Positions 35,787-44,627 of a stretch of DNA of 64,000 nucleotides are shown piece by piece. This DNA comes from Chania multitudinisentens RB-25. GTDB lineage: Bacteria; Pseudomonadota; Gammaproteobacteria; Enterobacterales; Enterobacteriaceae. Location: positions 4,154,001 to 4,218,000 of the forward strand of contig NZ_CP007044.2 in NCBI RefSeq assembly GCF_000520015.2. Reading direction: 5' to 3'. How positions within the stretch are numbered: the first letter of the stretch is position 1; every line of letters starts with the position of its first letter. Both the position numbers and the translations under genes were made by a program. A model generated the notes under the pieces. That model did not search any database, had not been told where the DNA came from, and saw only the letters and a list, made by a program, of their open reading frames with translations.

Positions 35787-38486
35787 TTAGAGCCACTCAC
35801 CAAAGCGGCGGATGTAAAAACGTTTCATCAGTTGTGCCACTACGCAGTAGCTGACCAGCGTTGCCGCCAGCCAAGGGAAATATTCCCACGGTAGCGGTTG
35901 CAACCCAACCCAAGCCCCGAGCGGCGAGAAGGGAATATAAATACCGAGAACCATAATTAACCCGGTCGTCAACAACACTGGCAGGGCTGCCGTACTTTGA
36001 ATGAACGGGATTTTCTGGGTACGCAGCATGTGCACCACCAGCGTTTGTGAGAGCAATCCCTCAATGAACCAACCAGACTGGAACAATGCTTGGTGTTCCA
36101 CACTGTTGGCGGCAAACACAAACCACATCAGGGCATAAGTGGTGATATCGAAAATAGACGATGTCGGCCCAATCCACAGCATAAAGCGGCCAATATTCTT
36201 TGCATCCCACTTACGGGGCTTACGCAGAAACTCTTTGTCCATTTTGTCCCAGGGCAGCGACAGCTGGGAAATGTCATACATCAGATTCTGCAACAGCAGA
36301 TGGATCGCTAACATCGGTAAGAAAGGAATAAATGCACTGGCAACCAAAACAGAAAACACATTACCGAAGTTAGAGCTGGCGGTCATATTCAGGTATTTTA
36401 TGATATTACCGAAGGTTTCACGCCCTTTGATAACACCTTCTTCCAACACCATCAGGTTCTTTTCCAGCAAGATGATATCGGCTGATTCTTTGGCAATGTC
36501 AGTGCCGGTATCGACCGAAATGCCCACATCCGCATCGCGCAGTGCTGGCGCATCGTTAATACCATCGCCCAGAAAACCGACAGTATGACCATTAGTTTGT
36601 AACATCTTCAGCACGCGCGATTTTTGCAGGGGGGTCAGCTTGGTGAAGACTGTGCGCTGTTCTACTTCACGTGCTAATTGAACATCGCTCATCTGTTCAA
36701 TTTCCAGACCTGAGAGCGGCTCCCCCGGCTCCAACCCAACATCACGGCAAATTTTGCAGGTGATTACCGGGTTATCACCGGTCAACACTTTTACCGCCAC
36801 GCCGTTTTCCTGTAATGCCGCGATCGCTTCCTGTGCGCTTTCCTTCGGCGGATCGAGAAATGTCAGCACTCCCTCAATCACTAATTCACGTTCATCTGCC
36901 ACACTGAGCGGCAGCATGCAGCCTCCAATCCCCAAATCACGCGTTGCCAGCACCAGCACGCGAAAACCATCCTCGTTGTATTGGCTGGCCAAGGTTTGCA
37001 ACGCTGCACGGCGGGCCTCATCAATCGCAACTATCTGCTGCCCCTCACGCACATGAGTGGCGATTTCCAGCATCTCTTCCACTGCGCCTTTGCAAATCAG
37101 TAACTGACTCTGAGCTTCATCCTGCACCACGATCGACAAACGGCGGCGCACAAAATCAAACGGCAGTTCATCAACTTTGCTGTAACGCCCTAACGCCTCA
37201 ATTCCCTCTTTACCGCGCCCGAAACGGATCACTGCCTGATCCATCAAGTTTTTCATGCCACTTTGGTGGAAACTGTTCAGCCAGGCCAGATGCAATACTT
37301 GATTATTTTTGTTGCCGTTCACATCCAGATGGTGTTCAAGAATGATGCGATCCTGCGTCAATGTGCCGGTTTTATCAGTACACAGTACGTCCATTGCCCC
37401 AAAATTCTGTATGGCATTCAGGCGCTTAACCACAACCTTACGACGCGACATCGCAATAGCGCCCTTCGCCAGGTTGGAACTCACGATCATCGGCAGCATT
37501 TCTGGTGTCAGGCCAACGGCCACCGCCAGTGCAAACAATGCGGCTTCCGTCCAGTCCCCTTTAGTAAAGCCGTTAATCAGTAAAACGATAGGCACCATCA
37601 CCAGCATAAAACGGATCAACAACCAGCTGACGCTATTGACACCCCGATCAAATGCGGTTTGCGAACGCGAACCTACGATCGATTTCGCCAGGGAACCAAA
37701 ATAGGTTCTGCCACCGGTCGCCACCACCACCGCCGACGCAGTGCCGCTGGCAACATTGGTCCCCATTAAACAAATGTTTGACAGCTCAAGCAGTTCATTT
37801 TCGCTGGAAGCATCAATGTCGGTCGATTTTTGGCTGATGTTACCCAGCACATCATATTTCTCTATCGGGATCGCTTCCCCGGTCAGGATAGCCTGGCTGA
37901 TAAACAGATCGCGTGAGCTGAGCAACCGCACATCGGCAGGCACCATATCCCCTGCGGAAAGTTGGATAATGTCACCCGGCACCAGTTCACGGATGGGGAT
38001 CTCTTGTGCCACTGCTTGCGCGCCGAAATTGTGGCGGCGCAGCACCGTTGCGGTAGTGCGTACCATCGATTTCAGAGATTCCGACGCTTTGTTGGTGCGA
38101 TATTCCTGCCAGAAGCGTAACAAACCGCTAAGAGTCACCATCAGCAGAATAATAATGACACCCGTCAGTTCGGTTTCTTCACCGCGTTGTGCGGGTAACC
38201 AGTAGTCGGTAAAAAAGCTGATCCCTGCCAATACCACCAAAACAAAAATAAATGGGTTATTAAACGCGCTGATTAATTGCACCAAGGCATGAGGAGCTTT
38301 CTCATGGGCAACCTGATTAGTACCATAGTGTTGTACACGCTCTTGCGCATCTTCTTGGGTCAATCCAACGCGGCTGCAGTTCAGATTTGCCAGCGTCTGA
38401 TCGAGGCTGTTCTTTGCCTCAAAAGCGATAGCATAGGGCCCGTTGTTTTTATCACGACGGCGTGTTTTTTCTTTAATATAGGTCAT
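35787..38486 (-). CDS. mgtB: Magnesium-transporting P-type ATPase MgtB
   Basis: This is an 899-residue P3-type ATPase. Visible motifs include the phosphorylation site CTDKTGTLTQD, the actuator ILTGEAIP (Ala in place of Ser in TGES), the hinge GFLGDGINDAPALRDADVG and the C-terminal YDISQLSLPWDKMD. The N-terminal residues (NPFIFVLVVLAGISF, DYWLPAQRGEETELTGV) align with Salmonella MgtB. It imports Mg2+ under starvation. mgtC lies 196 bases upstream on the same strand, giving the Salmonella/Yersinia order mgtC-mgtB; no room for mgtR exists downstream. Confidence 0.93.
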   Translation of the reverse strand: MTYIKEKTRRRDKNNGPYAIAFEAKNSLDQTLANLNCSRVGLTQEDAQERVQHYGTNQVAHEKAPHALVQLISAFNNPFIFVLVVLAGISFFTDYWLPAQRGEETELTGVIIILLMVTLSGLLRFWQEYRTNKASESLKSMVRTTATVLRRHNFGAQAVAQEIPIRELVPGDIIQLSAGDMVPADVRLLSSRDLFISQAILTGEAIPIEKYDVLGNISQKSTDIDASSENELLELSNICLMGTNVASGTASAVVVATGGRTYFGSLAKSIVGSRSQTAFDRGVNSVSWLLIRFMLVMVPIVLLINGFTKGDWTEAALFALAVAVGLTPEMLPMIVSSNLAKGAIAMSRRKVVVKRLNAIQNFGAMDVLCTDKTGTLTQDRIILEHHLDVNGNKNNQVLHLAWLNSFHQSGMKNLMDQAVIRFGRGKEGIEALGRYSKVDELPFDFVRRRLSIVVQDEAQSQLLICKGAVEEMLEIATHVREGQQIVAIDEARRAALQTLASQYNEDGFRVLVLATRDLGIGGCMLPLSVADERELVIEGVLTFLDPPKESAQEAIAALQENGVAVKVLTGDNPVITCKICRDVGLEPGEPLSGLEIEQMSDVQLAREVEQRTVFTKLTPLQKSRVLKMLQTNGHTVGFLGDGINDAPALRDADVGISVDTGTDIAKESADIILLEKNLMVLEEGVIKGRETFGNIIKYLNMTASSNFGNVFSVLVASAFIPFLPMLAIHLLLQNLMYDISQLSLPWDKMDKEFLRKPRKWDAKNIGRFMLWIGPTSSIFDITTYALMWFVFAANSVEHQALFQSGWFIEGLLSQTLVVHMLRTQKIPFIQSTAALPVLLTTGLIMVLGIYIPFSPLGAWVGLQPLPWEYFPWLAATLVSYCVVAQLMKRFYIRRFGEWL

Positions 38487-38574
38487 AACGCTATTCTCTT
38501 ATTTTATTCAGTGTACAGGGGAACCCCGCCTGAACTAACAGGTGAACATACACAGAATAGAATTTATTGAATTA

Positions 38575-38610
38575 ACGTTGTTAACGTGTTTATTATTACG
38601 TTAACAACGT
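38575..38610. repeat. Perfect inverted repeat between mgtC and mgtB
   Basis: The arms ACGTTGTTAACGT (38575-38587) and ACGTTAACAACGT (38598-38610) are perfect 13-base complements with a 10-base AT loop. No T-run follows on either strand. It could be an mRNA hairpin that sets the mgtC:mgtB ratio or a protein-binding dyad. Confidence 0.7.
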
Positions 38611-38682
38611 AGGATAATAAATACTCGGGGGTGATCGTCCATAACGGCTCCTTATCACCAGACTGGTGAATATTGGTAATAA

Positions 38683-39381
38683 TTAAATAGGTAATTCAGA
38701 AGCGACTCGCCAATGTACCGCACTGACGCTTCTTTCTAGGCTAACGCGGCAGACAATGCTTTCAATATCTTTCTGTGCTACTGGATTGGCAATAATCTCT
38801 GCACAAACCTCCAATTGCCCAGGAATGGAAATATCGGCACTGCGCAATGATTGTAAACGTAATGCTCCCCCATTTAGCGCCTGTAAAATTAATGTACGTA
38901 TTAATATCTCATCCTGTTCACCACAGGTCACCAGAATACGGTAACGTAATTCCAGATCAACAGCCTGTTGTTGTGGTTGCAGATTAATACGCTGTGCAGC
39001 TTCCCGCAGCAGAATATTGGCGCACAGGATCACCAACGTCGCCAGTACAGCTTCCCACTGTTGACCCAAGCCACACAGCACGCCAATCGCCGCAGAACAC
39101 CACAACGTGGCCGCCGTGTTTAACCCACGGATATTGAGACCTTCACGCATAATGACACCGGCACCAAGGAAACCAATCCCAGAAACAACTTGTGCAGCAA
39201 TACGCCCAGCGCTGGAAGGCTCCGTAGTCAGTGAGCTCAGGATAAATACTGCGGCACCGGTCGCCACCAATGCATTAGTTCGCAAACCAGCCATACGTTG
39301 GCGCCATTGCCGCTCGGCGCCAATAATTGCCCCCAAGCTCATCGCCAGTAATAAATTCAAGACAAAAGGAGTCATAGCCAT
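38683..39381 (-). CDS. mgtC: MgtC family virulence/Mg2+-starvation protein
   Basis: The 232 residues comprise five N-terminal membrane helices with GAIIGAERQWRQRMAGLRTN, GIGFLGAGVIMREGLNIRGL and LWCSAAIGVL, plus a C-terminal ACT-like soluble domain, as in Salmonella MgtC. MgtC inhibits the F-type ATP synthase and is needed for growth in low Mg2+ and in macrophages. An ATG at 39375 is an alternative start. A PhoP box lies about 375 bases upstream, leaving a long leader. Confidence 0.93.
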   Translation of the reverse strand: MAMTPFVLNLLLAMSLGAIIGAERQWRQRMAGLRTNALVATGAAVFILSSLTTEPSSAGRIAAQVVSGIGFLGAGVIMREGLNIRGLNTAATLWCSAAIGVLCGLGQQWEAVLATLVILCANILLREAAQRINLQPQQQAVDLELRYRILVTCGEQDEILIRTLILQALNGGALRLQSLRSADISIPGQLEVCAEIIANPVAQKDIESIVCRVSLERSVSAVHWRVASELPI

Positions 39382-39757
39382 GATCTTCCCCTTAATAAAT
39401 AATAGGAGGGTGAATCATGTGCTGTTAAGCACACGCAAAATTGCGCTGAAAATAAATCAGCGGTTTAGCGTATCTATACTTGGAGGGAAAAGGTTGTGAC
39501 GATAAAAAACCATAATAATATCCGAATCAAACCCCTGAAGCGATTATGCCCCAGGTACAACAATGATATTCGGGTATGCACAGCTCGGAATAACTTAAGA
39601 GGGGTGCTGCCCACCGTGTTCGGCAAGCAACAAATCAGCAGGGGATCGGTCAGCTTGCCTTACTTATTTCGCTACTACAACTGTCCAATTAATTTTCTCC
39701 GCTTTAATTTTGGCTGAAGTATAGATATGTAAAGTTATGAAGTAAAGACTAATTTAC
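39382..39757 (-). promoter_or_regulatory. Long mgtC leader region
   Basis: Between the PhoP box and mgtC lie about 375 bases on the same strand and no annotated gene. On the minus strand, GGCAAGC and GCTTGCC (39627-39659 region) can pair, and a GGGG/CCCC-rich part follows. A GTG-initiated 46-codon frame with a hydrophobic end spans about 39477-39617. Salmonella mgtC also has a long leader that senses ATP, proline and Mg2+, so a similar attenuator is plausible; the details are not shown by the sequence. Confidence 0.5.
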
Positions 39758-39774
39758 TAAACGAACACTAAACC
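39758..39774 (-). promoter_or_regulatory. PhoP box upstream of mgtC
   Basis: On the minus strand the site reads GGTTTA-N5-CGTTTA, matching the PhoP direct repeat (T/G)GTTTA-N5-(T/G)GTTTA at 11 of 12 positions. It sits upstream of AT-rich -10-like sequence and points at mgtC, a classical PhoP target. Confidence 0.78.
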
Positions 39775-39870
39775 AAATGTATTTTTATTTAATCATGCCA
39801 ACTGTCTACAATATCTTTTCCCCTTTGCAGCAACAGAAAGACGAGCCATGATTATCTCGAAAAATACCTG

Positions 39871-40743
39871 TTATTCATTCAGTTGCTGCTGTAGCCAATT
39901 CAGTAAGGCTTCAACTGCGGATGTCAGGCCAGTAGCCTGCGGCCACACCAAATAGATATCGTTACTCTCTAAATACTGTGCCGCCGCTAAAGGCATCAAC
40001 CGACCTTCAGCAATCAAATCACCGACTAACACCTCTTTCACCAAAGCAATACCAATCCCTTGTTCAGCAGCACGAATCAGCAAACCTGCATCGTTAAACA
40101 GTGCCAACGGCTGAGCACTGCTGGTATATCCTTGAGCCTGGAACCAGATATGCCAAGGTGTCGCGTCATGTTCCAGCAAAGGAGCCTGCGCCTCAACGCG
40201 GGTGAAAATATCCAGCCATTGGCGAGCCAGCGCTGGGGCCGCCACCGGCACCACCTCCCCTGTAGCAATGCGCTGTGTCTGCACGCCTGACCATAACCCA
40301 TCTCCCATACGGATTGCCGCATCAAACCCTTTACGGGCCAAATCCTGTACCGCCAACGAAGCATCAATATCCAACATAATCCCTGGGCAGGCACGATGAA
40401 ACTCCGCCAACCGGGGTAATAACCAATAATGAGCAAAAGAGGGCAACACGCTGATACGCAGTGTCTGGCTAGCCGCGATCCGTCTGACACGGTTAACACC
40501 TTGCTGCAAGGTTGATAATACCGGTTCAGCAATTGCTAACAGTTCACGGCCAGCAGCATTCAACCGCATCCCACGGCCACGGCGTTCGAATAGCTGGCAA
40601 CCTATCGCCTGTTCGAGCTGCTGGATTTGCTGGCTGACTGCACCATGAGTCAGATGTATCTGCTGCGCAGTTGCGCGTAGATTTTCCAACCGGGCAGCAA
40701 TGATAAAGGTAGGCAGAAGATGAATCGGCAAACGGTTATGCAT
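39871..40743 (-). CDS. LysR-family transcriptional regulator (GcvA-like)
   Basis: The regulator has 290 residues. An N-terminal winged HTH contains FIIAARLENLRATAQQIHLT and HGAVSQQIQQLEQAIGCQLF. A periplasmic-binding-like effector domain follows. The N-terminal style MHNRLPIHLLPTF resembles the GcvA subgroup. It diverges from the PLP decarboxylase gene across a 104-base gap, so it most likely controls that gene and itself. The effector is unknown. Confidence 0.9.
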   Translation of the reverse strand: MHNRLPIHLLPTFIIAARLENLRATAQQIHLTHGAVSQQIQQLEQAIGCQLFERRGRGMRLNAAGRELLAIAEPVLSTLQQGVNRVRRIAASQTLRISVLPSFAHYWLLPRLAEFHRACPGIMLDIDASLAVQDLARKGFDAAIRMGDGLWSGVQTQRIATGEVVPVAAPALARQWLDIFTRVEAQAPLLEHDATPWHIWFQAQGYTSSAQPLALFNDAGLLIRAAEQGIGIALVKEVLVGDLIAEGRLMPLAAAQYLESNDIYLVWPQATGLTSAVEALLNWLQQQLNE

Positions 40744-40847
40744 TTCTGGTTAGCCTTTTTATCCAAAAAGAACATTTTTCATCGATATCAGCACCAATGC
40801 AAATCCTCTATGGTGTAGCCATACATTATTTGCACCAAGGAAAAGAT
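40744..40847. promoter_or_regulatory. Divergent promoter region with candidate LysR sites
   Basis: The gap holds the AT-rich dyad AAAAAGAACATTTTT and an inverted pair TGCAAAT (40798-40804) and ATTTGCA (40828-40834). Such interrupted dyads are typical places for LysR-type binding between a regulator and its target. The assignment is by position only. Confidence 0.4.
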
Positions 40848-42290
40848 ATGCACTCTCGTTTACAGCAGGATCTTGAGGATTTCCCTCAGATACTTGACTA
40901 CACCCGCCAACTGGCGCAAACATTTCTCGCCGGGTTGGAACAACGCCCAGTCTGCCCCCCAGCAGTTGAACAGCAGCTTCAACCCGAAGACAAAATCCTG
41001 CTTGAGGAAGGCCGTGGCGCTCTGGCTACCCTGGAAAATTTCTGGCAGCGTTATGCTGCGGGTCTTTCAGGCAGCGCCGGGCCACGTTATTTTGGTTTTG
41101 TTACTGGTGGTGGAACTCCAGCAGCATTAGCAGCCGACTGGTTGGTTAGCACAATCGACCAGAATAGTTTACTTAGCCATGACACTATTGCCGCAGCCAT
41201 TGAATTGGCCACGATTGAACAACTGAAAACGTTGCTGCATCTGCCAGCCGATTTCAGCGGCAGCTTTGTCAGTGGCGCTACCATGGCAAACTTTGTCGGT
41301 ATTGCTATTGGCCGCCAATGGTTGGGGCAGCAGCGTGGAATTGACGTAGCGCAACAAGGGGTAGGAGCATTAGGCCCCATTCAGATACTGTCAGCCAATG
41401 CACACTCCAGCAGTGTCAAAGCCCTCAGTATGCTCGGCATCGGGCGCACGGCGCTAAAAAACATTACTCAGCAGGCTGATTCGGAAGCTCTCAACATCAC
41501 GGCATTGGAACAGCACCTTGCCGCAACGCCAGGTATACCAACGATAGTCCTTGCCAGCGCTGGAACGGTGAATACCGCGGCCTTCGATGATTTTCCCTCA
41601 CTGCTCGCGCTACGCGAGCGCTATCCATTCTGGTTACATGTTGATGCTGCATTCGGCGGTGTAGCCGCCTGTTCTCCCCGCCATACTCATTTGCTGCAAG
41701 GCTGGCAACAAGCGGATTCGATCACCATAGATGCTCACAAGTGGATGAATGTGCCCTATGACAGCGCTATTCAGTTCACCCGCCATTTATCACTACAAAT
41801 GCAGGTATTCCAGAACCACTCCTCTTATTTAGAGGCTCCTATACTACGCCCAGATAACTATCTGCACCTGACACCAGAAAACTCACGGCGTTTTCGTGCC
41901 TTACCTTTGTGGATAGCCTTGAAAGCCTATGGCCGCAGCGGCATGCAGGAAATCGTTGAACGTAATATCAGATTAGCTCGCCAATTGGGAGCGGCGTTGG
42001 CGGCCAGTGAAGGCTTCTGCCTACTGGCCCCGGTAAATCTAAACATCGTGTGCTTTGCGCTGACTGATGTTAAAGGCGATGCAGAAACCGCACGTGACCG
42101 TTTTATCGAACGTTTGGATCACCACGGCGTGATACGTTGTACCCCCACTTATTATAACGGCCAACCGGGGATTCGTGCCGCATTGGTAAACTGGATGACC
42201 GAAGAGAAAGATATCATTCTGGCTCTCAGATCGATGCAAGCATGCCGACCAGATACCTCTTCATCATTAGGGAAAACTCCCCTTAAATAA
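40848..42290 (+). CDS. PLP-dependent decarboxylase, group II (aromatic amino acid / diaminobutyrate type)
   Basis: I chose the ATG at 40848, which has AAGGAAAAG just upstream, giving 480 residues; an earlier ATG at 40797 lacks this. The fold-type I PLP motifs are HVDAAFGGVAA and the PLP lysine in ITIDAHKWMNVPYDSA. SGATMANFVGIAIGR and HSSSVKALSMLGIG also match the group II decarboxylase family. The substrate cannot be told from sequence alone; aromatic L-amino acids, glutamate-like and diaminobutyrate substrates occur in the family. It probably answers to the divergent LysR regulator. Confidence 0.88.
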   Translation: MHSRLQQDLEDFPQILDYTRQLAQTFLAGLEQRPVCPPAVEQQLQPEDKILLEEGRGALATLENFWQRYAAGLSGSAGPRYFGFVTGGGTPAALAADWLVSTIDQNSLLSHDTIAAAIELATIEQLKTLLHLPADFSGSFVSGATMANFVGIAIGRQWLGQQRGIDVAQQGVGALGPIQILSANAHSSSVKALSMLGIGRTALKNITQQADSEALNITALEQHLAATPGIPTIVLASAGTVNTAAFDDFPSLLALRERYPFWLHVDAAFGGVAACSPRHTHLLQGWQQADSITIDAHKWMNVPYDSAIQFTRHLSLQMQVFQNHSSYLEAPILRPDNYLHLTPENSRRFRALPLWIALKAYGRSGMQEIVERNIRLARQLGAALAASEGFCLLAPVNLNIVCFALTDVKGDAETARDRFIERLDHHGVIRCTPTYYNGQPGIRAALVNWMTEEKDIILALRSMQACRPDTSSSLGKTPLK

Positions 42291-43094
42291 GATTGCAGAG
42301 CGCTCTGCCGTAGAGGTGTTGAGCAATATCCATTAATTACACGTGGCCGCAGTTGGCGGTCATTTAAGAAACACCGCCTAGCTTAGCCTTCTGAACTGAA
42401 AAATGCTGATGCTGATCGCTTTGCCGAGAGTGTTTTTGTAACGCCTGTCACATTTTGCATGCAACAATAGGAAAATATGGTGATTGGAGTATAAATGATA
42501 GTTTAGAAAGATAAATGTATCGTTTGATATCCCACCCTCAATTTACCGCTAATTCGTATGAATTACGAACGAATCAAGCTATTATTCTTCTTTCATACTG
42601 CTGAAAACCAGTAGCGATAATTATAATTAAAAAACATTATCATTATCGTTTTTTGTGATAGAATTTTTACAATGAATTGATTTGAAAAAATAAATACGAT
42701 TTAATAATGAAAGTAGATTTCTGTAGTCGCTCAAAAAACAAACGAATAATATGAATAAGTTAAAATAAAAATTCTCTTTAAAAATCATCTCACTGAAGCA
42801 GAAATAAATCTTATGGCACATCAAATCATTTCAATGCTAACAATCTTATCGATTAAGCGGCATAACATGTTATTGCAACTAAATTTGCCGATCGCTCCAC
42901 ATAATAAACCAACTTAAGCTAAACTAATGGATTGCTAAGATTAAAAAATTTAGTCTAAAAAGCCATTGAGTAGTCTCTGTTTTATTGATAGAACTTTACG
43001 CTTATAAAATGCAATTTTTTTGTATCTTTATTCGCCTTAAGGCACAAACTTTCTCATGACTACTGCGGTAAAACGGATTTAAACGAGGTACGAT
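42291..43094. other. 0.8 kb AT-rich region between the decarboxylase gene and rcsA
   Basis: No credible gene is present. A weak stem GGCGGT/ACCGCC at 42355-42378 follows the decarboxylase. A good Fur-box-like sequence lies at 42629-42647 but no gene starts next to it. The 300 bases before rcsA are AT-rich, in keeping with H-NS silencing known for rcsA. I did not find an RcsAB autoregulatory box by eye. Confidence 0.6.
42629..42647. promoter_or_regulatory. Fur-box-like sequence
   Basis: AAAAAACATTATCATTATC reads on the minus strand as a perfect GATAATGATAAT followed by GTTTTTT, about 15 of 19 matches to the Fur box. No flanking gene start is within 300 bases, so its target, if any, is unclear; a small RNA would be one option. 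Confidence 0.45.
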
Positions 43095-43724
43095 ATGCCA
43101 ACAATCATCATGGATTCATGCAGTTATACCAAATTAGGACTCAGTGGTTATCTGACATCGCATGGAGTGAAAAAACGCGATATTAGCACCAGCACCAATA
43201 TCGACTGCCTAAATGAAAAATGTATAAAACTTAGACCAAACGTAGTATTTCTCAACGAAGATTGCTTCATACATGAAGCCAATGCCACAGAAAGAATAAA
43301 ACAGGTGATTTCTTTACATCCCGACACGTTATTCTTTATTTTTATGGCGATAACTAATGTACATTTCGACGATTATTTATTCGTCCGCAAAAATGTAATC
43401 ATCTCGTCGAAATCCATCAAGCAAGAAACAATGAACCAGTTGCTCAGCCGTTATCTTGAGAAAAAAACAACCTACATTGAAAAAAGTTCGCTCGACCAAA
43501 CACCGGTAACACTTAGCCAGACCGAATCTAACATGCTACGTATGTGGATGTCCGGCCAAGGAACCACCCAGATCTCCGATCAAATGCAGATCAAAGTGAA
43601 AACAGTGTCGTCTCACAAAGGCAACATCAAGAGAAAGATCAAAACGCATAACAAACAGGTTATTTATCATGTTGTTCGTTTAACTGACACTTTGACCAAT
43701 GGCATATTTGTTAATAACCGTTGA
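43095..43724 (+). CDS. rcsA: Capsule/motility co-regulator RcsA
   Basis: The 209-residue LuxR-family protein is nearly collinear with E. coli RcsA: MPTIIMDSCSYTKLGLSGYL at the start, FLNEDCFIHEA, and the C-terminal HTH (about residues 140-200) with SNMLRMWMSGQGTTQISDQM and KTVSSHKGNIKRKIKTHNKQ. It forms heterodimers with RcsB to activate exopolysaccharide genes and repress flhDC. It is a Lon substrate. A candidate RcsAB box lies in the flhDC leader of this window. dsrB follows on the opposite strand, as in E. coli. Confidence 0.97.
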   Translation: MPTIIMDSCSYTKLGLSGYLTSHGVKKRDISTSTNIDCLNEKCIKLRPNVVFLNEDCFIHEANATERIKQVISLHPDTLFFIFMAITNVHFDDYLFVRKNVIISSKSIKQETMNQLLSRYLEKKTTYIEKSSLDQTPVTLSQTESNMLRMWMSGQGTTQISDQMQIKVKTVSSHKGNIKRKIKTHNKQVIYHVVRLTDTLTNGIFVNNR

Positions 43725-43932
43725 AATCATCAACGTTATGACCTCGCCTACTCTCTTTCGGTAGAGTTCCGTGGATTTTTTACTGGAGCCTGTCTCCAGA
43801 AAAACCGAAATACCTGTTCGCTCCGGCATGTTCTGTCGCGACGGGTATTCCTGTTTAATTATCGTATACCGTGGGCCAATGCTGAAATTGCTGTCAGGAA
43901 CACGCCAAGAAACAGGTATTGTACTGAAAGAG
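43725..43932. other. rcsA-dsrB intergenic region with long-range inverted repeat
   Basis: In E. coli this gap encodes the small RNA DsrA; I find no DsrA-like sequence on either strand. The gap does hold perfect 10-base arms AATACCTGTT (43809-43818) and AACAGGTATT (43911-43920), 92 bases apart. Whether they frame an RNA is unknown. Confidence 0.45.
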
Positions 43933-44133
43933 TTATGGCCGTTCTGCTGAACGCAATTCAACAAAAGTACCATCGCGGCTGTCGACCTCATTGAAGAACC
44001 AGACGCCGGTAGGATAATCTTCCAAAGCCACCAAATACATAGTGCCTTCATTGAATATTTCCACTGCCAGGATCACTCCTTCTCGCCGCGGCCCTCCATC
44101 AGTTTTCACCGTCACCAAATCGTTAACTTTCAT
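43933..44133 (-). CDS. dsrB: DsrB family small protein
   Basis: The 66-residue protein starts MKVNDLVTVKTDGGPRREG with GTMYLVALEDYPTGVWFFNE, closely matching E. coli DsrB (62 residues) and extending slightly at the C-terminus. Its function is not established. As in E. coli it lies beside rcsA in convergent orientation, so the rcsA-dsrB pair is conserved although its larger context differs. Confidence 0.92.
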   Translation of the reverse strand: MKVNDLVTVKTDGGPRREGVILAVEIFNEGTMYLVALEDYPTGVWFFNEVDSRDGTFVELRSAERP

Positions 44134-44369
44134 GGTTTACTCCATTATTCATCATGGTTATCAACTAAGGAGAGGAGAACCCCGTTGCGATACTACTGTG
44201 GGCAGATGTTGTTCTGGCCATTGCTACTCGGCAGCCCAGCGGCGCCCAGATACAATTAAGGGACACAGCCTAGAGTTTAGCAGAACACAGCCCCCCAATT
44301 TCGGCTGCATTAATACTTTACCCGCAGAACCGCCGCTTTTTTGATTGCCACCAAAGAAAGCACAGGCGT

Positions 44370-44398
44370 AAAAAAACCCGCCTCAGCGGGTCTTTTTA
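44370..44398 (-). terminator. Intrinsic terminator of the cold-shock gene
   Basis: The stem ACCCGC-CTCA-GCGGGT has A-runs on the plus-strand left and T-runs on the right, so it can act in both directions. It lies 17 bases after the cold-shock gene stop. Confidence 0.88.
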
Positions 44399-44414
44399 AT
44401 CAGCAAAAAGCCGA

Positions 44415-44627
44415 TTAGATAGCGGTAACGTTAGCCGCTGACGGACCTTTAGCACCGTTCTCAATAGAGAACTGTACGTTCTGGCCTTCAGCCAGGGTCT
44501 TGAAACCTTGATCTTGGATAGCGGAGAAGTGTACGAACACATCTTTGCTGCCGTCTGCTGGAGTGATGAAACCAAAACCTTTAGACTCGTTGAACCACTT
44601 CACTTGACCTTTGATCATGTTAGACAT
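44415..44627 (-). CDS. Cold-shock-like RNA chaperone (CspC/CspE type)
   Basis: I chose the ATG at 44627 with GAAGGAATTAG upstream, giving 70 residues starting MSNMIKGQVKWFNESKGFGF. The RNA-binding motifs KGFGFI and VFVHFS are intact. It resembles both CspC and CspE of E. coli, which act as constitutive RNA chaperones and transcription antiterminators; I cannot separate them by eye. It ends at a strong hairpin terminator. The yobF-type companion ORF of E. coli cspC is not seen upstream. Confidence 0.95.
   Translation of the reverse strand: MSNMIKGQVKWFNESKGFGFITPADGSKDVFVHFSAIQDQGFKTLAEGQNVQFSIENGAKGPSAANVTAI

Noticed and set aside
42627..42824. 65-codon minus-strand frame before rcsA
   Set aside because: Phe/Ile/Asn-rich composition from AT-rich DNA, no ribosome binding site, and it contains the Fur-like site.
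42291..43094. RyhB-type small RNA next to the Fur-like site
   Set aside because: No sequence resembling the conserved RyhB core was seen on either strand.
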